DNA of 64,000 nt, taken from positions 266,616-330,615 of the forward strand of contig NZ_FNJL01000001.1 in NCBI RefSeq assembly GCF_900104515.1, read 5' to 3'. The position numbers and the translations under genes are program-made. A model generated the notes under the pieces. It worked only from the letters and a program-made list of their open reading frames with translations, had not been told where the DNA came from and searched no databases. The first letter of the stretch is position 1. The number at the start of each line of letters is the position of its first letter. Positions 59,362 to 64,000 of this stretch are shown piece after piece. The DNA is from Paracidovorax cattleyae. GTDB lineage: Bacteria; Pseudomonadota; Gammaproteobacteria; Burkholderiales; Burkholderiaceae_C.

Positions 59362-60036
59362 ATGGGCCGGATGGAACCGTCCACCACCAGCGCCATCGTC
59401 GCGAGCCTGACCAAGGCCATCGTGGAGCACCGCCTGCTGCCGGGCGCCAAGCTGGCCGAGCAGAAGCTGGCGGACCATTTCGGGGTATCGCGCACGCTGG
59501 TGCGGCAGGCGCTCTTCCAGCTGTCGCAGAACCGGCTCGTGACGCTGGAGCCGGCGCGCGGGGCGTTCGTCGCGGCGCCGTCGGCCGAGGAGGCGCGGCA
59601 GGTGTTCGCCGTGCGCCGCATGCTGGAAGCCGAGATGACGCGCGCTTTCGTGCGCGAGGTGACGCCCGCCCGGGTGCGCGCCCTGCGCGAGCACGTCGCA
59701 CGCGAGAAGCAGGCGGTGGACGAGGCCGACGTGCCGGGACGCACCGAACTGCTCGGCGATTTCCACGTGCGCATGGCCGAGCTCATGGGCAACGAAGTGC
59801 TCGCGCAGATGCTGGGCGAGCTGATTTCCCGCTGCGCGCTCATCACCCTCATGTACCAGAGCGCCGACGAGGCCGCGCATTCGCACGAGGAGCACGGCCA
59901 CATCGTGCAGGCCCTCGCCGACCGCGATGCCGACCTGGCCGTGCGCCTGATGGACGAGCACCTGCGCCACGTGGAGGCCAGCCTGGCCTTCGACCGCGCG
60001 CACCCCGCCAACGAGCTGTCCCGCGCGCTCTCCTGA
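59362..60036 (+). CDS. GntR family regulator, FCD (FadR-C) type
   Basis: 224-residue regulator. The N-terminal winged HTH contains LPGAKLAEQKLADHFGVSRT and LVRQALFQLSQNRLV; the C-terminal all-helical FCD effector domain has metal-binding-type His residues (FHVRMAEL, SHEEHGHIVQALADRD, EHLRHVE). A longer frame opens at 59263 but would place the candidate operators inside the gene, so I start at 59362 (MGRMEPSTT). It directly precedes puuE and the uraD-allC fusion and is the likely regulator of purine degradation here. Confidence 0.93.
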   Translation: MGRMEPSTTSAIVASLTKAIVEHRLLPGAKLAEQKLADHFGVSRTLVRQALFQLSQNRLVTLEPARGAFVAAPSAEEARQVFAVRRMLEAEMTRAFVREVTPARVRALREHVAREKQAVDEADVPGRTELLGDFHVRMAELMGNEVLAQMLGELISRCALITLMYQSADEAAHSHEEHGHIVQALADRDADLAVRLMDEHLRHVEASLAFDRAHPANELSRALS

Positions 60037-60073
60037 TCCCCCTGCAGCCCTTTTTCCCAACGCCACCACCACC

Positions 60074-61042
60074 ATGACCGCACCGCCGATCTACGACGCC
60101 ACCCTGCCCTACCCGCGCGACCTCGTGGGCTACGGGCGCAATCCGCCGCACGCGCGCTGGCCCGGGGGCGCGCGTATCGCCGTGCAGTTCGTGCTGAACT
60201 ACGAGGAAGGCGGCGAGAACGCCACCCTGCACGGCGACGCGGGCAGCGAGCAGTTCCTGTCGGAAATGTTCAACCCGGCCAGCTACCCCGACCGCCACAT
60301 CAGCATGGAGGGTATCTACGAATACGGTTCGCGCGCGGGTGTCTGGCGCCTGCTGCGCGAGTTCGAGCGCCGCGGCCTGCCGCTCACCGTGTTCGGCGTG
60401 GCGACGGCGCTGCAGCGCCACCCGGAGGTGACCGCCGCCTTCGCCGAGCTGGGCCACGACATCGCCTGCCACGGGCTGAAGTGGATCCACTACCAGAACG
60501 TGCCCGAGGACGTGGAGCGCGCCCACATGGCCGAGGCCATGGACATCATCCGGCGCCTCACGGGCGAACGCCCGCTGGGCTGGTACACCGGCCGCGACAG
60601 CCCCAACACCCGCCGCCTGGTGGCCGACTACGGCGGCTTCGCCTACGACAGCGACTACTACGGCGACGACCTGCCCTTCTGGATGAAGGTGAAGAAGACC
60701 GACGGCACCGATGCCACGCAACTCATCGTGCCCTACACGCTCGACTGCAACGACATGCGCTTCGCGCTGCCGCAGGGCTACTCGCACGCCGACCCGTTCT
60801 TCCAATACATGAAGGACACCTTCGACGCGCTCTACGCCGAGGGCGACCCGGCCGGCGACGACCGGCCCAAGATGATGAGCATCGGCATGCACTGCCGCCT
60901 GCTGGGCCGCCCGGGCCGCATCACGGCGCTGCAGCGCTTCCTTGACCACGTCCAGCGCCACGAGCACGCCTGGGTGTGCCGCCGCATCGACATCGCGCGC
61001 CACTGGGCCGCGACCCATCCTTGCCCGGAGGTGACGCCATGA
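60074..61042 (+). CDS. puuE: allantoinase, polysaccharide deacetylase type
   Basis: 322-residue metal-independent allantoinase of the PuuE family, hydrolysing S-allantoin to allantoate. Family features: YPRDLVGYGRNPPHARWPGG at the N-terminus, LNYEEGGE, EYGSRAGVWRLLR, GHDIACHGLKWIHYQ and YTGRDSPNTRRLV. It starts 37 bases after the GntR gene, and its stop overlaps the next start (ATGA at 61039). Confidence 0.97.
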   Translation: MTAPPIYDATLPYPRDLVGYGRNPPHARWPGGARIAVQFVLNYEEGGENATLHGDAGSEQFLSEMFNPASYPDRHISMEGIYEYGSRAGVWRLLREFERRGLPLTVFGVATALQRHPEVTAAFAELGHDIACHGLKWIHYQNVPEDVERAHMAEAMDIIRRLTGERPLGWYTGRDSPNTRRLVADYGGFAYDSDYYGDDLPFWMKVKKTDGTDATQLIVPYTLDCNDMRFALPQGYSHADPFFQYMKDTFDALYAEGDPAGDDRPKMMSIGMHCRLLGRPGRITALQRFLDHVQRHEHAWVCRRIDIARHWAATHPCPEVTP

Positions 61043-62820
61043 CCCTGACCCTCGACCAGCTCAACGCCGCGCCCGTGGACGAAGCCGCGCGGATGCTGGA
61101 CGGCCTGTACGAGCATTCGCCCTGGATCGCCCAGGGCGCACTCGCCGATCGCCCCTTCCGCACGCTCGCGCAGCTCAAGCATGCGATGGTGAGTGTGCTG
61201 GACGCGGCCTCGCGCGAGGCGCAGCTCGCCCTCATCCGCGCCCACCCCGAACTGGCCGGCAAGGCCATGGTGGCGCGCTCGCTCACGGCCGAATCGACCG
61301 GGGAGCAGTCCCGGGCGGGCCTCACGCACTGCACGCCGGAGGAATTCGATCGCCTGCAGCAGCTCAATGCCGACTACAACGCGCGCTTCGGTTTCCCCTT
61401 CATCCTGGCCGTGCGCGGCCCGCGCGGCACGGGCCTGCCGCGCCAGGAGATCATCGAGACCTTCGCGCGGCGCCTGGACAGCCACCCGGATGCCGAGTTC
61501 GCCGAGGCGCTGCGCAACATTCACCGCATCGCCGAGATCCGCCTGAACGACAAGTTCGGCGTGGAGCCCGCGCTGGGCAACGACGTCTGGGACTGGCAGG
61601 AGAAGCTCGCGCAGCACAGCGACCCGGGCTTTGCCGAGAAGGGCCAGCTCACCGTCACCTACCTGACCGACGCGCACCGCGCCTGCGCACAGCGCATCAG
61701 CCACTGGATGCGGGACTGCGGCTTCGACGAGGTCGAAGTGGACGCCGTGGGCAACGTGGTCGGGCGCTACCACGCGGCCACTCCCGCCGGGCAGAAATGG
61801 CTCATGACGGGCAGCCACTACGACACCGTGCGCAACGGCGGCAAGTACGACGGGCGCCTCGGCATCTTCGTGCCCATGGCCTGCGTGCGCGAGCTGCACC
61901 GCGCGGGGCGCCGCCTGCCCTTTGGCATCGAGGTGGTGGGCTTCGCAGAGGAAGAAGGCCAGCGCTATGCCGCCACCTTCCTCGGCTCCGGCGCCCTGAT
62001 CGGCGACTTCCGCCCCGAATGGCTGGACCAGCGCGACGCCGACGGCGTGACCCTGCGCGAGGCCATGCAGCATGCCGGGCTGTGCATCGACGATATCCCG
62101 AAGCTGCGGCGCGACCCGGCCGCCTACCTGGGCTTCGTCGAGGTCCACATCGAGCAGGGCCCGGTGCTCAACGAGCTCGGCCTGCCGCTGGGCGTGGTCA
62201 CCTCCATCAACGGCAGCGCGCGCTACGTGTGCGAGATGCTGGGCGTGGCGAGCCATGCCGGCACCACGCCCATGGACCGCCGGCGCGATGCGGCCACCGC
62301 CGTGGCGGAACTGGCGCTCTACGTGGAGCGCCGCGCCGCGCAGGACGGCGACTCGGTGGGCACCATCGGGCAGCTGCAGGTGCCCGGGGGCTCCGTCAAC
62401 GTGGTTCCCGGCCGCTGCACGTTCAGCCTGGACCTGCGCGCGCCCACCGACGCGCAGCGCGACGCGCTCGTCGCCGACGTGCTGGCCGAACTGGAGGCGA
62501 TCGCCGGCCGCCGCGGACTGCGGCATACGGCCCGGCGGTCCATGCAGGCCAGCGCCGCGCCCAGCGCAGCGGCCTGGCAGCAGCGCTGGGAAGCCGCGGT
62601 CGAGGCCGCGGGGCTGCCGGTTTTCCGGATGCCGAGTGGCGCCGGCCACGACGCGATGAAGCTGCACGAGATTCTGCCGCAGGCGATGCTGTTCGTGCGC
62701 GGCCAGAACGGCGGCATCAGCCACAACCCCCTGGAAAGCACCACGAGCGACGACATGCAGCTCGCCGCGCTCGCCTTCTCCCATCTCCTGAACCAACTCG
62801 CCCAGGAAAAGAACCCATGA
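61039..62820 (+). CDS. bifunctional OHCU decarboxylase - allantoate amidohydrolase fusion
   Basis: 593-residue fusion of two purine enzymes. Residues 1-165 are UraD (OHCU decarboxylase): catalytic His69 in IRAHPELAGKA, plus GFPFILAVRG. Residues about 205-590 are an M20 allantoate amidohydrolase (AllC type): TGSHYDTVRNGGKYDGRLG (metal His260, Asp271), GFAEEEGQRY, HIEQGPVL, SHAGTTPMDRR, PSGAGHDAM and the C-terminal ISHNPLES. A ~35-residue linker joins them. It carries out the steps immediately before and after PuuE, so the fusion brackets allantoinase. Translationally coupled to puuE and to the next M20 gene. Confidence 0.96.
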   Translation: MTLTLDQLNAAPVDEAARMLDGLYEHSPWIAQGALADRPFRTLAQLKHAMVSVLDAASREAQLALIRAHPELAGKAMVARSLTAESTGEQSRAGLTHCTPEEFDRLQQLNADYNARFGFPFILAVRGPRGTGLPRQEIIETFARRLDSHPDAEFAEALRNIHRIAEIRLNDKFGVEPALGNDVWDWQEKLAQHSDPGFAEKGQLTVTYLTDAHRACAQRISHWMRDCGFDEVEVDAVGNVVGRYHAATPAGQKWLMTGSHYDTVRNGGKYDGRLGIFVPMACVRELHRAGRRLPFGIEVVGFAEEEGQRYAATFLGSGALIGDFRPEWLDQRDADGVTLREAMQHAGLCIDDIPKLRRDPAAYLGFVEVHIEQGPVLNELGLPLGVVTSINGSARYVCEMLGVASHAGTTPMDRRRDAATAVAELALYVERRAAQDGDSVGTIGQLQVPGGSVNVVPGRCTFSLDLRAPTDAQRDALVADVLAELEAIAGRRGLRHTARRSMQASAAPSAAAWQQRWEAAVEAAGLPVFRMPSGAGHDAMKLHEILPQAMLFVRGQNGGISHNPLESTTSDDMQLAALAFSHLLNQLAQEKNP

Positions 62821-64000
62821 GCAGCAGCACCTACGCAGACATCGACGTCTGGATCGACCGGCACTTCGACGAGGAGGTGCAGTTCCTGCAGGCCCTCGTG
62901 CGCGTGCCCACCGACACGCCGCCCGGCAACAACGCCCCGCACGCCGAACGCACCGCGGAACTGCTGCAGGGCTTTGGCTACGCAGCGGAGAAGCACGCCG
63001 TGCCCGACGCCGAAGTGCGCGCCTGCGGCATGGAATCGGTCACCAACCTGATCGTGCGCCGCCCCTACGGCGCGGGCGGCCCGACGGTGGCTTTGAACGC
63101 CCACGGTGACGTGGTGCCGCCCGGCGAAGGCTGGACGCACGACCCCTACGGCGCCGAGATCGCGGAGGGGAAGATGTACGGCCGCGCGACGGCCGTGAGC
63201 AAGAGCGATTTCGCCTCGTTCACCTTCGCGGTGCGCGCGCTCGAGGCCGTGGCCCGCCCGGCGCGCGGCGCGGTGGAACTGCACTTCACCTACGACGAGG
63301 AATTCGGCGGCGAACTCGGCCCGGGCTGGCTGCTCGCTCAGGGCCTGACGAAGCCCGACCTGATGATCGCCGCGGGCTTCAGCTACGAGGTGGTCACCGC
63401 GCACAACGGCTGCCTGCAGATGGAAGTGACCGTGCACGGCAAGATGGCCCATGCCGCCGTGCCGCACACGGGTGTCGATGCGCTGCAGGGGGCCGTGCAC
63501 ATCCTGAACGCGCTCTACCGGCAGAACACCGCCTACCGGCAGGTCACGTCGAAGGTCGAGGGCATCAAGCACCCCTACCTGAACGTGGGCCGCATCGAAG
63601 GCGGCACGAACACCAACGTCGTGCCCGGCAAGGTGGTCTTCAAGCTCGACCGGCGCATGATCCCGGAAGAGAACCCCGTGGAGGTGGAAGCCGCGATCCG
63701 CCGCGTGATCGACGAGGCCGCCGCCGGCTTCGAGGGCATCCGCGTGGAAGTGCGCCGCCTGCTGCTGGCCAACGCCATGACCCCGCTCGCGGGCAACCGC
63801 CCCCTGGTGGACGCGATCCAGCGCCATGCCGAAGCGGTGTTCGGAGAGCGCCCGCCGGCGGTGGGCACGCCGCTCTACACCGACGTGCGGCTCTACGTGG
63901 AGCGCGGCATTCCCGGCGTGATCTACGGCGCCGGCCCGCGCACCGTGCTCGAATCGCACGCCAAGCGCGCGGACGAACGCGTGGAGCTCGAAGACCTGCG
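62817..64000 (+). CDS. M20 family metallopeptidase/deacylase, 3' end outside the window
   Basis: At least 394 residues, start ATG at 62817 overlapping the fusion stop (ATGA). M20 features: LNAHGDVVPPGEGW (metal His), GRATAVSKSDFASFTFA (metal Asp), TYDEEFGGELGPGW (catalytic and metal Glu) and, near the edge, a probable final metal His in LESHAKRADERV. This is the ArgE/DapE-like deacylase group. Coupling to puuE and uraD-allC suggests it acts on a ureido product of allantoate or on a related N-acyl compound; that is inferred. Reading frame continues past position 64000. Confidence 0.92.
   Translation, partial: MSSSTYADIDVWIDRHFDEEVQFLQALVRVPTDTPPGNNAPHAERTAELLQGFGYAAEKHAVPDAEVRACGMESVTNLIVRRPYGAGGPTVALNAHGDVVPPGEGWTHDPYGAEIAEGKMYGRATAVSKSDFASFTFAVRALEAVARPARGAVELHFTYDEEFGGELGPGWLLAQGLTKPDLMIAAGFSYEVVTAHNGCLQMEVTVHGKMAHAAVPHTGVDALQGAVHILNALYRQNTAYRQVTSKVEGIKHPYLNVGRIEGGTNTNVVPGKVVFKLDRRMIPEENPVEVEAAIRRVIDEAAAGFEGIRVEVRRLLLANAMTPLAGNRPLVDAIQRHAEAVFGERPPAVGTPLYTDVRLYVERGIPGVIYGAGPRTVLESHAKRADERVELEDL

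Overview
This 64 kb window is high-GC, gene-dense bacterial chromosome with no rRNA, tRNA, insertion sequence, prophage or CRISPR array that I can see. The gene content (Bug-type orphan solute-binding protein, short BpH3-like H-NS, Burkholderiales-type trimeric porin, PuuD-type urate hydroxylase, BMP-type purine/nucleoside transporter) points to a betaproteobacterium of the Comamonadaceae, most likely Acidovorax/Paracidovorax. That placement is inference from gene families, not from a search.

Layout. 0-8.9 kb: housekeeping genes (aconitase, H-NS, ApaH, RhlE-like helicase, zinc metallopeptidase, two small unknowns, dCTP deaminase). 8.9-18.6 kb: guanine deaminase, an orphan BMP binding protein, a 2-hydroxyacid dehydrogenase, a lipoprotein penicillin-acylase-family enzyme, an AraC regulator, an ADA-family adenine deaminase and a six-hairpin glycosidase-like protein. 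18.7-25.2 kb: IclR regulator and Rieske oxygenase, divergent from a polar amino-acid-type ABC transporter with an FAD amine oxidase, then a LysR regulator. 25.4-28.9 kb: N-carbamoyl-D-amino acid hydrolase, Bug binding protein and N-acyl-D-amino acid deacylase. 29-38.6 kb: BMP/ABC purine-nucleoside importer, a small secreted unknown, and xanthine dehydrogenase XdhAB. 38.6-40.3 kb: a small lower-GC accessory operon encoding a caspase-like His/Cys protein and two paralogous membrane-anchored proteins. 40.5-50.8 kb: a GGDEF protein, an IPNS-family oxygenase with an FAD oxidase, a Crp/Fnr regulator with an adjacent FNR-type box, a porin, two abutting pseudogenes and an EAL-CBS-GGDDF protein. 50.8-64 kb: urate hydroxylase PuuD, XdhC, a TonB-like lipoprotein, HIU hydrolase, gamma-glutamyltransferase, esterase, glycerate kinase, a second accessory pair (ART-HYD1-like toxin domain plus tiny membrane protein), a GntR regulator, PuuE allantoinase, a UraD-AllC fusion and an M20 hydrolase cut by the window edge.

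How it works together. The window holds an almost complete purine-base degradation route: adenine and guanine deaminases feed hypoxanthine and xanthine to XdhAB (matured by XdhC). Urate is then oxidised by the membrane cytochrome-c enzyme PuuD, processed by HIU hydrolase and the UraD domain to S-allantoin, opened by PuuE, and degraded by the AllC domain. A BMP-type importer and a glycerate kinase could supply the two ends of the route. A conserved 12-bp element (core TGTATGCA) lies upstream of puuD and hiuH, and its core recurs upstream of the GntR gene next to puuE, suggesting a shared regulon.

The best candidates for something undescribed are the two small toxin/immunity-like loci (38.6-40.3 kb and 58.7-59.3 kb) and this putative purine operator.
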